The notes beneath the pieces were generated by a model. That model was not told the origin of the DNA. It saw nothing but the letters and a program-made list of their open reading frames with translations, and made no database searches. A stretch of 64,000 nt of DNA from Paulownia fortunei (Eukaryota > Streptophyta > Magnoliopsida > Lamiales > Paulowniaceae): assembly GCA_019321725.1 (NCBI GenBank), contig CM033120.1, positions 12,864,278-12,928,277 on the forward strand, read 5' to 3'. Positions 35,081-49,195 of this stretch are shown here, piece after piece. The translations under genes and the position numbers were made by a program. How positions within the stretch are numbered: position 1 is the first letter of the stretch; each line of letters starts with the position of its first letter.

Positions 35081-35286
35081 AAGCATAAGGTGAAATAAAA
35101 AAGACAGCTTTTTGAAATCCTTAAATTGTTTGAAATCATAGACTTGAAATACTATGTGTAGCCATTTTCACTGTCTGGCAAAAGCCAAGCATAAGGTGAA
35201 ATAAAAAGACAACTTTTTGAAATCCTTAAATTGTTTGAAATCATAAGACTTGAAATACTATGTGTAGCCATTTTCACTGTCTGGCA
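35081..35286. repeat. 106-bp tandem duplication downstream of MLO
   Basis: The unit starting AAGCATAAGGTGAAATAAAA occurs at 35081 and again at 35187. The two copies differ only by a few indels and substitutions (AAAAAAGACAGC versus AAAAAGACAAC; CATAGACTTG versus CATAAGACTTG). It lies just beyond the MLO stop, probably in or near its 3' UTR. Confidence 0.92.
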
Positions 35287-35549
35287 ATTTACACTCAGAA
35301 CAGTAATGTCCAATTATGTGATGAAATTCTATAAGACCTTAAGCATCGTTTTGCCGAAAAAAGTTGGAAACATGTAAGATGCAAAACTGTAAGCTATCCA
35401 TTCATTCTCTGTAAGTTGTTACAATATGAAGATTTTTGATACTACAACATTCACTTGTTGATACCTGTTTTCATCTACCAATTATATTACAACTAATACC
35501 TGTAAATGTATTAACAGCAAACTAAAATTTGATTTGTATTCCTGACTTC

Positions 35550-38500
35550 CTAACGTGGCATTGAGGATGATCTTGGTATCGTTTCTGACAGAATTCTCAG
35601 AGAAAGTGGGGAGGAAACAGAAGCAGAGGGCCGAAGGAGAGGCGTACCAACCCGACTTGAAGTTTCATTAGCAACTGGCAAGTGACCACTCATAGCAATG
35701 GTGGTTGGTTGCAACTCAATTTGTGCACCTGATTGAGGGGCAAATCGAGGACTATCTATGAATTGATTATCATCTTCCTCGACTGATATGACTGTGCTTG
35801 TGTCTGTGTGAATAGTTGAATCATCCGTGAAAATGCCCAATCTTCTCCTTCTCCTAGCTGCCTTTCCCCATCCATGGATTGTCTCTCGTATTCTCTTTGG
35901 AATTAGGGCTGCCTTGTAGTTTGTTCCCATCTGAAAAAGAATAAATAAAAAGCAAACAAATATAAGATGCCAGTATCAATATACCTCTGTGACGGTGAAA
36001 CTTGTAAATGACCACCTTCTAGTCCGTTGATTAGTGAATATAACTCTAGTATATATACACCAATGATGCCATTATGGATTTATGACCTGTGTTAGTATGT
36101 TGTACCTGAGTAACCAGTGCATAGAGTGGCAAGGTGCTGTAGCTGCACAAAAATTGCCCTGCAAACCTAGGCAACAAAAGCTACAGTCTTAGACTATCAA
36201 GACAACAAACTGAAGCCATATCATGTAACACTACTTTTAAATTTATGCATACCCCACAATTAGTCGTAGATATACAAGGAAGTGGTTCCTTATGAAGCAA
36301 GAATTATACCCAAACTGCCACTGTAATTAAAGGCAAAGCTTTGTCAGAACTTCCACATGTATGATGGTATCTAATGGACAAAAAGCTCCCACCACACCAC
36401 AAGCTTCGAGTTTAAATTTTTCATTGCCTTGCGAATAGTGTTCAACATTTGGGGAAAAACCGTAGGTACTTTTGAACGTGAAACATGACTTATGCGGAAA
36501 GCATGGCTTCTTATACTTTTAACTTTTGTGAACTTCCATTCAATTGCATCAAACTCGCATGATCTTGTCATGCTAAATTTTTAAGTTCGAGATTTGAAGG
36601 TTATCTTTGATGGAATAAGAAGAAAACAAACCAAAGCCAGGGAAGAGTGAATACCCAGAACCAGAAGAATGAAGCGAGCTCAAATGCATTCTGCAAGTGT
36701 CAACATAGAAAGATTAGTGTCAGTATCAAATGCTTCGTGTAACTGGACCAGCAGAGCATACAGCATTGAATAATTCCAAAGAAAAAGAAAAACCACGGTT
36801 CAGCAATTAAATTCCAATGGAACTGGCCAACCTGGAAAAGGATAAAATGAATCAAGGACAACATCAGTTCTGGCTTATTGAACCAAAACAGTTCATCTCG
36901 GGGTCTAAACTTAGGTCCAGAAAAACTCCCACTTATTCCCGCACTCTCTAATGCCAAGGTTGCTATAACATGTTGCAGTTTTGTGCCCACAAGTAGAACA
37001 AGCTGCAATGAAACACAATGCATCATTTGAATGAAATAATCTTGTAGTTTTCCTGTTTCTGTTTGGGAAACAAAAACATGCGCAAGCAGAAGAGAAGATC
37101 CTTCTTCTCATTTCTGTATGTGTTTATCCTTTAATTGTTGAACGTGGGTTCAATCTCAACCAGGACTAAGTCGAGGGGCCCCCCATTGTCATGGGTCTAT
37201 ATGTTTCTCTCACTCTAATACTTTTCTTTTCTGTTGGGGTGTTAGGGTGGTTAACTCTTTGAGTAGTTCATAATGTTATCATATTATTTTCCCTTGAAAG
37301 CCAAAAGATAAGGTAAATTGTTATTCCCCTTTTTACAAAAAAACTACTGAGCACCAAATCCTAGTCCTAAGCTAAGAGGAGAAATCTTTTATCCATGCTG
37401 CTGCAGATTAAAGGAGCCATATGTTTCTGTTTTGAACACTTACAGTGACAGGAATAAGTGCAATCCAGAAATAGAGATTAGATCCTGCAAATTACAAAGT
37501 AAACCAACCACAAATTAGCAAGTTGAACACATTTCATTTAATGGTAGAACAAGCAATAGGTGGAGAAATAAGATCAGAAAGTGAAAGACACGCATCGAAT
37601 AAACATCACTGCTGAAGTGACATGCAGGAGTACTGAAAAGCAAAGTGGACAGGAAATACAAACAAGCATGATCTTCCATTTCTCAACAAGTGATACGGAG
37701 AGCTAAAATGGCCAACCAGTTTCCCTAGCGATAATTGAGTTGGTTTCCCTGGACAATGACCCAGGGTCGAGCCACACGCTCGTCATTTCTTAAAAGAAAG
37801 TGAGAGGAAAACCATGGAAGCTTCAAACTGGCTTACCTTTTACATTGAACAGCATAAAAGCTACAACAAATCCCCAGAGTGGGGCACTGTAATTATTCAA
37901 CAAAAGAGGAGTGTCAGTAAAGTGTCCAAGAAAACCATAGAGACAAGCAATCACGTCAAGAAAAAAATGGTTTGAACTAATAGACTTCCTACATAAATCA
38001 AGCCAACTTGTGATTGAAAACTGAACTTCACACGATTAGAGTACATAAATAGATAGCAGGCTACAAATTCATGATAACCACTACAATATACAGGTATCCA
38101 ACAGTAGAATGAAATATGATAAGTTATTGACAGCGTGTTAGAGCAGCATTGATGTTAACTATTGTGGTTTTGTACTCTAATAAAATTGAAATAATTGAAG
38201 CTTGAAATTGGCTATCTACAATTTCTTGTGCCCTTGCTTCACAAATATATACGAGCATTGAAATCTGAGTAATAAGGAATATGATAAACATAAAAGAATC
38301 AGAATTTGAAAATAATCAGCTATTCTAATGATATTATTTTTCCTTACCTAACACCAACTATCCGTTGAAATTCTTCTTCCATGGAGCGAATCATATAGCT
38401 GTGAAAATCATATTTTGATGTGAGGTGGTGGTTCTGCCATAAATAAGAAACAGAAAAAGTAAACAGAGCGCTTAATGTGTCCCAAGTTTGTGAGAAATTG

Positions 38501-41500
38501 AATTTGATGCATAACAAATATAAAAATCAGACCAAACTGGTAAGAAGCAAATCCATTTGGCATGTCCACAATGGTGGAATGTCTCCAAAGGTCCAAAACA
38601 GAGATCGATAAAAAACACACACCAAATACAGGTATTATCTAAATCATCATCAGCATCAATCAAATGACTTGTTGATGATTGATTTTGCGAGATGCACATA
38701 TTTTTGGCAAAGTGACAATATATTTTACACATATATATTATATATTCATACAAATATATTCATATATTCATACAAATATTTATATATTGTGCACATAAAA
38801 GAGATTATCATAGGGAGCAAGTAGGAATATATTTACATTTACTTTGTCTATAATTTCAATAAAAAATCTCGTATACCCAGAATCCATTTCTATTCATGCT
38901 AATAAAGAGATACCAGTCCAATAATTGGATTTAGTCGAATCTGTAGAAAGGACATTTAACTGTACCCGGAAAATGATGTTATACATTGATCTGAGTAGCT
39001 AATAGCAAATGATGGGGAAACCGTCAATAGCCTATAGAATTAAGATTCTTTTGCAATTAAGTGTCCTGATTTGTTGCTTTAAGTTGTGGAGGTACCTTGA
39101 TGTGATTGGATTTTCTCAAAGAGAATCATGACTCAAAACTTAAATCATACATGTATATCCACTTCAAAAAATAATACAATGAAGTTGCATGTTTACATAC
39201 CGTAATAAATCCCTGGCGGAGGGTAAGGTAATCAGCACGGACCACTGAACGCCCAAACTGCCGGAAGAAACAAGTCTGCATATTCAGAACAGAGTATCTA
39301 ATCAGAATTAAGCTGTGCTGTGCTTCTTATTATGCGTTCATCTAAGATATTTAACCAATTTGAACAAAGATTCTGTAATCTGTGTATGACACCAGTAAAA
39401 TGAAACTCTGGGTGTAAAATTGCAGTGGGATAGAAGTGACCTACCACCCAAACAAGAAAGTTGTTCCTGTGCATAGGATTTGATGTGTGGACTCTGACAA
39501 AAGTCGATTGCCTCTGCATTGTCAGTGCTCTGGTGATTTCTGAAACAGATGAAATTGTTCTGGATTATACCTAACTTTATCAAGATTATTGGTTATAATA
39601 ATATTTGGAGCATGCGCCCTAGCATAAAGGAGTCCATTTTAGTTCACCACTCCAGGCGCTATAGGGAAGAGCACTTCAAATATCATTCTGCGAAGGGAAA
39701 GAAAATTGCCTCTTCTTCTGGACTTTATTTCTACCACTGACACTGAAATCTTGCACCTACTTGAGGGTGTCACTTCAAAGCAAACTTGTATATTCACAAG
39801 TTACTAGATCAAATAAATTTTGAGTTCTTAAACAGATGATAGCAGTATGATGTCAAGGTGTTCAAGATCAGAACTCTTTCCTCAAGTAGTTGTAGCATTT
39901 AAGTCTTGCATATTGTAGGCTTTATATCAGTTTCTTATCCCTTTTACAGTTAAACCGTGTCTATCAAGGGGTCCTTTCGTCCTTTTAAAGGTTTTCTCTA
40001 CCATTGAACATAACCAACAGTTTCCAGAAAGCAAAACAAGAAAGTTGGATTTTGCAGTAAATAGGTTACAAGGTCAATTTTCACTCTAGACAAACTATTC
40101 CAGAATTACCACTTAATGAATTGTGTCTGTCCATGTGAGCCTCATCCTCCCAAACTCTCCAACTGTGAATCTGCCAGAGATGTTGAGCAGCAAAGAGTTA
40201 GAACTCACTGACCTAGAGACCAACAAGGCCATGAATTTTATATCATTTCAACAGAAACAGATAAAACTGAAAAATAACATAGACAAGACAAAAGCATAGA
40301 ATACCAGTAAAATTGCATCTCAGAAACAAAATTCCATAATGAACTGTTAGGTTATTTTAATGGGGTGCAACTTTAGCTAAGGAATGAAATTGGTACACAA
40401 ATATGTAATGTTAGACAAACTAACAAAATCAATATTTTAAGCAAAGTCAGATCTTATTTAACAAGAATGAGTAGCACAGTCATTTATCTCCATGACAGTA
40501 TTATGACTGTTTACATAGCATTCTAGTGGAATCTGATTTAACATTTTGCAATGGGGCAATTGTTGCTCTTTAAATTGTTCTTAGACCATTCCTTTAGTTT
40601 AAATTAACTACATGGCTGACCTAAGACTGTACAGAAAGTATACATTTTTTTACATGCCCTTGAACAGCATTAGCAAATAAGCAAGTAGGAAAATAAGCCA
40701 GTTGAGGCAATAGTTTCACCTCAAAACACCACAAGAAGGGATGATAAGTAAAAGGCTACAAAATGAAGGGTAATATTTCTCTTATCAGTCACTAAAACTA
40801 ATCTTGCAAGATTAATGTCATGAAATATTCTGCAGGCAGTATATTTAACAGAATCATCTGTGAAAAAATGACATAATAGAATAGAATGACGAGAGAAAAA
40901 GGATTGAAGCAAATCTGAGTTCAACAGCAGTGTTAGAAACACTAGTTTGTAATGTTAAACACCACTATGCTTAGTACTTTAGTGAGTGAAACTGAACATC
41001 AAAATACTACCTTTACGATCGCCAGCAACATTGTCAAGCAACTGTAAGATATATGTGTAACTGCCATAACAAAAATGAATCGGTGGAGTTGCTCAAGTCC
41101 TTCATATGACACAAATGGTTCATAGTTCTGCATGGAAAATTAAACTTAAGAAACTAGTTTATGTTTAGAGGAGGTGGAAACATTAATCACATAAGAACTA
41201 CAGAAAAAGAAACAAATCATGAATATTGACCAAATAGTTAGAGACATTAGAGAAGGAAAATACTCGCACTCGCATATGAAAATACACAGACGGAGAGAGA
41301 TCATCAGACAACTCATGCCATGACAAACTAAGAAACAGAGTTGATTGTGCATTGATGAACCAAAGAAAACAGAAATGGCACACTCATGATGTTCCATGAT
41401 GAATTACTTGCCTCTCGGCAGGTGTTCCGATTTAGACCAGTCAACGATCTCCTATGTGAGTGAGGATCAATGAAGGCCATCAAAAGTCTACGACCATTTA

Positions 41501-42629
41501 AAATTTTATTTTCCCTTTCCTCATCGACTTCCTTCTTTGTACACGGAGCAAATGCACTATCATAGAACTTTGACGGTATGCAGATATTAGATATAATGCT
41601 TGAAGTTGCTGTAAGGAGGAGAGATATGAAGCCAAGAAGCATCAATTCTGTAGACAAGTTTCAATGTAGCTCAACATTAAAAGTGAGGGATAGAGTGGAA
41701 AAGAGTCAAATGTTGCAAAACAAATATGGAAGCAACCGAAGCAGAGTTTTGCACAAAGAAAATGTATCTCCTTTAACAGAAAAGTACTTTCATTAAGGAA
41801 TTGCATGAAATACAGATATTACCTTCCTTCATTTTCTCCACAGCTGCAAGCAAAGGTTTTCTGTCGGTTTTCTTCAACCACTGAAATGATAGGAAATCAT
41901 AAGCTCACAGAACATGACATTCAGTAGCTCGGAAAATGCATAACTACACTTTTATTTTATTTTTTTGATAATTTAGAAAATCCGTAACTAGTACTGCAAC
42001 AAGCACCACAATGTGCAGGCAAAGAAGCTCATAACAAAAGCTACTTCTAATGGTTAACTTAATTGCTGCTATATACCAAAAGTTATGGAAGAAGATACAG
42101 TAGAATTGCATGCAACACCATTGGGACCAACATCCGGTGACTTAAATAAAGAATTTTTTTAGTTCCTGGATAAAATAAGCCTCGTATAGTCACCGGCAAC
42201 TTCATCCTACCAAAATTTATCAGATAATTTCACGAAAAGTAAACTCACAAGACATTGTAAAAAACACTTCAATGTCTACGCCAAGAAAATTGTATTGAAA
42301 GCATATCGCATTTGATCCTAATCATCTATTGCTGAAATTTAATCTCATATACTAAAACCAAACAAAGAACAGTTCTTTCTTGTGTTTATCCAAATATAAG
42401 ATACCGAATTAAACACAAGTATAGCTGCGGTGGATAAGACACAGGCAACACTTCAAAGATAAAAAAGATTGTCACTCACATTACCCAACCGGTGAATCGA
42501 GCGCTCCACAAGCAGTGAAACGGCAACAAAAACGGTCAATACAGTAGCAACAGACCATGTTGGAGTCAAGGCCAGGGACCTCAGCTCCTTCCCATTGCCT
42601 GACATCCCCAAGGATTTGGATTCAGACAT
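35550..42629 (-). CDS. MLO-like seven-transmembrane protein
   Basis: Plasma-membrane, calmodulin-binding MLO family; members act as calcium-permeable channels or powdery-mildew susceptibility factors, depending on clade. Fifteen exons on the minus strand: 42629-42480, 41880-41823, 41647-41412, 41127-41011, 40170-40110, 39539-39445, 39275-39201, 38433-38348, 37886-37837, 37484-37444, 37002-36832, 36690-36655, 36320-36253, 36166-36106, 35930-35550. Phases are continuous throughout and give 561 aa. Hallmarks are [12 protein letters not shown] (TM1), [18 protein letters not shown] (TM2), [30 protein letters not shown] and the C-terminal calmodulin-binding helix [19 protein letters not shown] (about residues 445-463), then a Ser/Thr-rich tail. 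Intron 3 is GC-AG. Wording is closest, from memory, to the AtMLO1/13/15 group rather than the classic barley Mlo clade. No frame disruption is visible, so the gene appears intact. Confidence 0.95.
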
Positions 42630-43361
42630 GTTCAGTAATTGAACCTCAAACTCTAGAGCTTCGACTAAACCTTACCCCTCAAGCCCTCTCCTTTAGTTAA
42701 TATCTACAACTCCCCGATATGAATAATGGGGGTGTCATATCATTCCACAAAGAAAATAAAACCCATTTATCGAAAAGTTCAAAAATAAAAAATTTGCTTC
42801 AGAACAATGCTCAAACTCACACTACTCTGAGAAGCCGCGTCCTACAGTCAAGAATCTATATATGCATTCATTGCTTTGTTTTTAGATTCCATGAACTAAG
42901 GTGGGTTGAAATTAAAGAATGCAACATATTCTAATACTTTAAACTTTCCCCAAGTCGGTGAATTGGAAAATACAATATACTATTGGAATCAAGAACACAA
43001 CCATTGACTTCAAGAGTATACCTCTTCAACCCCGAAAAGAAAACAGATTCTATTTTGTATTCAAGAAAATAGTTTAAGATGAAAATGGGTTTCCACGAAT
43101 CTGTGGAACGACACCGATAAGACGAAGAAAGACCTTTTTTCCTGGCTCAAAAAACTTATCGGCTATGGGTTTCCATTTGACTGAGCTTGAAAATAAGAAA
43201 ACAGTGAGTACTTTTCATGAGAAAACCAATTTGCTTTCTTTCTCTTATGTGTGTGTAAATCAAGACTGCAAGAGCTAAGTGTAATCGGCTGGTACAGCTC
43301 TTCCCAAGTTGATTTAAAGTTTTTCCAGGCTTAAAACTTGTTTCTTTCGGTCATTAAGGAC

Positions 43362-43385
43362 CCTCTCTCTCTCTCTCTCTCTCTC
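43362..43385. repeat. (CT)n microsatellite in the MLO 5' flank
   Basis: About 12 CT units roughly 740 bp upstream of the MLO start codon; on the minus strand it reads (GA)n and may lie in the promoter or the leader. Confidence 0.85.
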
Positions 43386-43459
43386 GTCTAGAATCCAGCT
43401 AAAGCAAATGTCTTACATACATGTATATGTCGGGAGTGTAATTTTGGGGAGTGTGCGTA

Positions 43460-44003
43460 ATTGGTGGGATTTGGCTTAGGGCAAGCTACCTAACAATGAA
43501 CCTGCACCAGCAGAAATTTTTCCAAACTCTCTCTTCTCCCAACTCATGGGACAGGCATTTAATAAAGGTGGCGCTCGCATGTGATACATCATCTTTGCAA
43601 AATTTGAAAATGAAAAAGGAAAAAAAAAAAGTCTCCTTTAATTTTATTTTAAAATTTTATTTTGTTTTTTATTATTTAAAACACCGAAAAATATATTTAC
43701 TTTAGTTATTTTGAATGAAAATATTACTTTTTTTATTTTCATACCTACAAACATCAATTTCAAACTTACAAATCTATTTAATCAAAGTAAGATCCAAATT
43801 ATTAATATTTAATATAATATTTTACTAATTTTAAAATACTTAAAATCTACTAACTAATTAAGTGATGATAATTTCTCACAAAAGTATTACATGACATTGA
43901 AATAACATACTTCATGACATTTAATATTTAAAAATAACAAGTTTTTACCATCATGCAATAAAGGTTCCATATTCACCTTGTGTATTTATATAATATACAT
44001 AAC

Positions 44004-44034
<31 letters not shown>

Positions 44035-47000
44035 ATACACTTCATGTATTTGTCCTTTTCTTTTTGTCCCGTTGAATATTTACTTCTTCTACAGTATTGC
44101 TCAACATTTTGTTATTATTTATAATTTATTATGTACTGTACTTTATGAATACTGGTCAAATATATGTAATCAACACTCAAATATCTATTTAAATTTTTTA
44201 TATATATATTTAACATTTATCTATTACATAAGTTAAATTTGTATAATTATCGTTTTAAAAATTGAAAACCCCCCCTAACTCTTACCGTCAATTTTGCATG
44301 TCGATTAAGAAATGCTTATCGCACATGCAAACATATGCATCAATACCAAACTATTTGAAAATGTCCATGGACTAGTTTGCTTATCATGTATGGATTCAAC
44401 GTGGATCCGCAAAACAAGACTAATTTTTTTCAGAAATTAATATTAAAACCCATCTGATTATAAATCCTATATATAGAGTGGCAGCAACTGCAACATGTTT
44501 GAAATAGATCTATGTGTATGGCTCCTACTATATGAATCTTGGGAAGTTCCTTGGTAGCTAGATTGATTGATTACAACTAAAGATTGTAAGGGGGAGTGTG
44601 TCAAAACTCAATACCTTCTAAATTTATTGGGTCAAAATTAAGTTTATTTAATTTATTTTATAATTTTAAAAATATATTTTTAATAATAATACTATTAAAT
44701 TTTTGTAATATATATATATTTTTTAAAAAATAGTATTATATACATACATATATAATAAAATAAAAAAATTTAAATGGGGCAAGTTTGCGACAAAACGAGT
44801 TTGAAATATAAAATCAAGACTCATTTCGAATTCATTTATAATTTTAAAATTTATCCCAAACTAGATAGATAGATTCGAATTTGGACACACCCAATTATTA
44901 TCGCTGATTACAAGTCAGCACGAGGGTTAAAATATTTTGATGTTCTGGGATAAGTTTTTCCATTATCTTTTACCATTTGAAGTTTGATTGTACTTTGGGA
45001 AATTTCATCCTATCCGTTTTGGATAGGCGTCTAAGTAGATTCATGATTTGCTTGACGTAATTCAATAACCCCCCACGTATAGGATTGTGGGAATTGATAT
45101 TTTTCTTGGTTACATTTTTTTTTTCATGGAGAAAAGTAAAAATTATAACCCATTCGATTATGTGAACTTAGTTAATCACATAATAAAATGTTATCATATC
45201 GGTCATTGAAATGTGAATTATGATAAATATAAATTCAGTTATTTTAGTCATTTTATGATTAATTTGGATCAATGATCATATATTGAAAGTTTATATATTG
45301 AACGTTCATATATTGAGTGCAATATTCACCCACGTTGCATTTTACATTAAATTTATGTAATGAAAAGAGGAATAGATGTTACATGGAGTATAATATAAAT
45401 TCCACCTATTTGTGTTGCAAATGGGCCAAAATTGTACTACTTATTAGCATTAATAAGTCAGCTGCCTTTTACGCTATTCTTGGTCTTGTTCTTAATTCCC
45501 CCAACCCACACACCCCGCACAGACCATTAATGCAACTACTACTCAGTCAGCAAAATAATTTTCCACAACCGCGTGACAAGGTGCAAAAGTCTTTTAGGTT
45601 AGGTAAGTGTTTCAATTAATTGTATCATTTTGTGAGGTTAGATCATGCTTAGAAGGTGCATAATTCTCTGCTAAATTGATTATTCCACCTACTAATTTTC
45701 TTTTGATGTGTCACAATTATACTTGTTTTTAAAATTAGTTAAAGATTAACTAAAAAAATCTTCCACGGTTGGTAATATGGTAAAAAATTTCTTTTGATGT
45801 GTCACAATGAACTAGGTGGTAGAACTAAAATTAATATTTAGTTTGAAAGATTGGACCTACGTTGAACAAATTCAAAGTCAATTAATTCCAATCAATGGGA
45901 CATGAAGAAAGGTTGGTAGAAACCATGTTTGACAAGGAGAAATTTAGAGAATTTGAAATCTTAAAAATAGTCGTATTTTTTGGATTTAATTAAAAATAAA
46001 TGTATTTTTACCAATATCTATAATTGTTGATTTTTCGTCATTTTGGATTGTTGATTATTAATTGTATTTGACTATTAAATAAAAGAATCATAAACTAAGT
46101 GTTATACCCTAAAATATATTGTCATACTATGAATGATAGTGCTCAATGCCAGTCAATTCAAATTCATACTTGCGTTATACTTCATGAAAAGCTGGCCTGG
46201 ATTATGATGTAACATATTTGCCCATACAAGCATGTTCTTTCCATTGACCATATTTTAGTATATTGATGAAATAATTACTAGTACCATAAAAAGGTGTGGT
46301 CGATTTAAGTTTTGGTCTTATTTGACTGGATTTCAGTAAATCATAGGACCAAATAATTTATATTTCTCTTATAATTAATATACACTCTATAAAAAAATAA
46401 TCAATCACAAAAAATTAAAATTACATTCACAATATATTTAAATTATGATTTAGAAAATCAATATTAACTTTTGAGTTCAAATCGGAATTAACACGATTGT
46501 AAAAATAAAATTAGAGTTCCAACCAACCTACAAAATGAACAAATGTTAGTTGAGATCGTCCCAACTGGGTCACGTGGTAAACATGTGTTGACGAGACAAG
46601 AGTCACGGGTCGTCTTTACACAAAGGATCCACGGTGTCCATTTTCGGTTGAATCCGACCCTAAGTCTGGGTCGGGTCCAAATTTGCCAAAAAAAAAAGTG
46701 GTTTGGGCGTTCAGCGGGTTTAACTAAAGGATTCTTTTCCCCAGAATACACCTGGAAAGGAAAGAATTTGCACTATGTGGCCCCCATTCCATAACTTCCT
46801 TTTAATTCTTATATTTCTGTTCGAGTCTTGTTTCTTCAGTCGATTACGGAACTGTCATTTGGCGCATAAAACGACAGTCAAATGCTAATGGAGAAAAGGA
46901 TCCTGCTTGCTTTTCTGTTGTTCTTTCCATGATTTTCGTTCTGATTGAAATATTTTTGGGTGGTGTTTTAAATTATTTTGATATTTTACTAGATTTGTAA

Positions 47001-49190
47001 TATTATTATTGAATATGCAATTTTATTATATATTTTATATATAAATTAATATAAAATATATTATGAGATATATATTATATAAATTATAACAATCATATAT
47101 TAACAGTATTCATTGATTTCCGTGATTGACTGATTGATAGATAACGCAATCAAATATGGGATCCTTTCACATCTAAGCCGTCAACTTTGTGCTTACAAAA
47201 GGCTGAATAATTAATAATTTGAAACAAAAAGACGTGGGGAAAGGGAAAAGGAAAAGGAAAAGGAAAAAAGAAGACAAGAAGACGATACCCGTCCAATTCA
47301 AACACTATAATTAACTGGGAAATTTTGTATTCAAAGCAATCAAATTTAATTTTTTATTCTTGTGGTAAAACACTTTTAAGACAAACAAATATATAACAAT
47401 TATAAATAAGGAAAAATATCTCTATTGTAAGAATATTAAGTCTAATTAAATCGGATTTGAACAATCCTTTTCCCCCCACAATGCATGTCCAACTCCAAGC
47501 TCTTTAATTATCATCGTGGACCCGGAAAAAAGACAAGGGTACGTGGCTTTTCTATCCTCAACTCAACGGGGTAGGTCCTCCCCAACCTGAAAGATACATA
47601 AACTGGAAAACTTCAGGAACTAAAATTGAATCGGCGGAGAATAGTAGACAACCTAGGACCCCATGGCTTTTCCTTTTAGTAATACAATAAATTCATACTT
47701 TTGCCCTTTTCTGGGACCATAAGAATGGGGATGTAAAGAGTCAAGCCGACCTACTTTAAATTTGTTTCAAATTTTGTAAGTTTTAAAAATTATGTTTAAA
47801 ATTGTTTTAATTATTAGTCAAGTTGAACAAGAATCGAACTCGAATAGTTTAATTTTTTACTACATATTTTTTTAAATTTTATATTATTTTTAAATTTAAT
47901 TTATTAAGTTGGCGAATTGAAATCAAACGAATTTTATTAACAATTCATATCGAGTCAAGTATTGAGTAGTTTAATTTTATTTTTTCAATCATACATAAGA
48001 GAATTTTATGTTTCTTAATTCTTTCATATTATTATTTCTTTTATTTTTTCAATCTGTTTAGACTGAAAAATACTACTTTCTAAAAGAGTAAAATTCTTGA
48101 CACTCAGTTTGCCAGTTGTTTGATCTCTAAAAGAGTATGACTATAGATAAGTTTTGTTTGGCAACCGTAGGAGCAGAAGAGATTTCCAACTTAAGCAGAA
48201 TTTAGAAGCATATCAAATCGATCTAAAACCACTTAATAATGCATGATAGCTGCTCTCTACCAGCAAAATCAAAAACTCAACCACCAGTTGATTCATTGAC
48301 CCAACTAGATTTACTAACATATGGGTCATTTTTTGGCCAACAGGTCAGCCCCGATGGCTTATCAAGAATTTATTAAGTTCACATGCCACTAGTGAAAAAG
48401 CATTGCTCTCAATTCTCAACCACTAATTAGGTACCCTGAATGCATGTTCAATGTCCTGACCAATTTCTAGCTTCCTAAGGGATGCACACGATGTCACACA
48501 TCAATTTCTGAGAATAAGTCGGGGAAATTGAATCTTATTTTGAAACGTCATAAAATAATTTTGAAATAGGAGTACTATGTACACTGCTCGAGAAAAGATG
48601 CATAAAAATAAAAGCTGAGGTGTATGCAGATGACATTCTAGAGCACAGATGGGATGTTGAGAATATGGGCGGGACCAAAGGGCTGGTGACTACAACCAGA
48701 AGATCTTTAGATTGAATATGAATGTGTAACAGTATAATCACAAATGAACCAAAAAACTCATTTAGAGTATAACCAACCCAAGCAAAGTAAAACATCAAAC
48801 AGCTTGTTTCGTAGCATCACCGGTGGTTTCCCACAACCATACGCACTCTCATGAACTCGAGCCCAAGACTTCATTCAACCCAACAATTGGACACTCCAGA
48901 ATACAGATCTTCTGTTACCCTCTGCTTCAAACCTGACATATAAACTTACAGTTCCTGATACATGATTATGATTCAAAGTAATGATCACTTTAACTTGCTC
49001 TTGAAATTCAGCAGTAAGAAAGCCCGGAGATCTGCAACAAGGAATTCTAAAATAGATACAGGAATAAAACTTGATGAAATGCCACAAAGTCGAAAAAATA
49101 TGCAAAATCATTTTCTTTTGGGTGGTGGTTGGGGGGAGGAATAACAAAAGCATCAAAGCTGAAAGTTCTAAAACTCAAATGCGAGAAACA
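43460..49190. other. AT-rich intergenic region
   Basis: No gene was recognised. It contains a long (TA)n run (44000-44033), low-complexity A/T sequence, and short phrases typical of dispersed plant repeats (a GTGTGTCAAAACTC block near 44599 with a near-inverted GGACACACCC at 44883-44892; a GATGTAAAGAGTCAAGCCGA block near 47730). A CACGTG word occurs at 46571. Open frames at 46488-46794 and 48535-48798 have no recognisable domain. Confidence 0.55.
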
Positions 49191-49195
49191 TAACT

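Noticed and set aside
44599..44892. Possible MITE bounded by GTGTGTCAAA and TTTGGACACAC-like ends
   Set aside because: The inverted ends are very short and imperfect and no target-site duplication could be found; it may only be a common dispersed noncoding phrase.
46543..46794. Overlapping plus and minus open frames in a locally GC-richer patch
   Set aside because: No recognisable protein features on either strand, no splice support, and the open frames on both strands are explained by composition.
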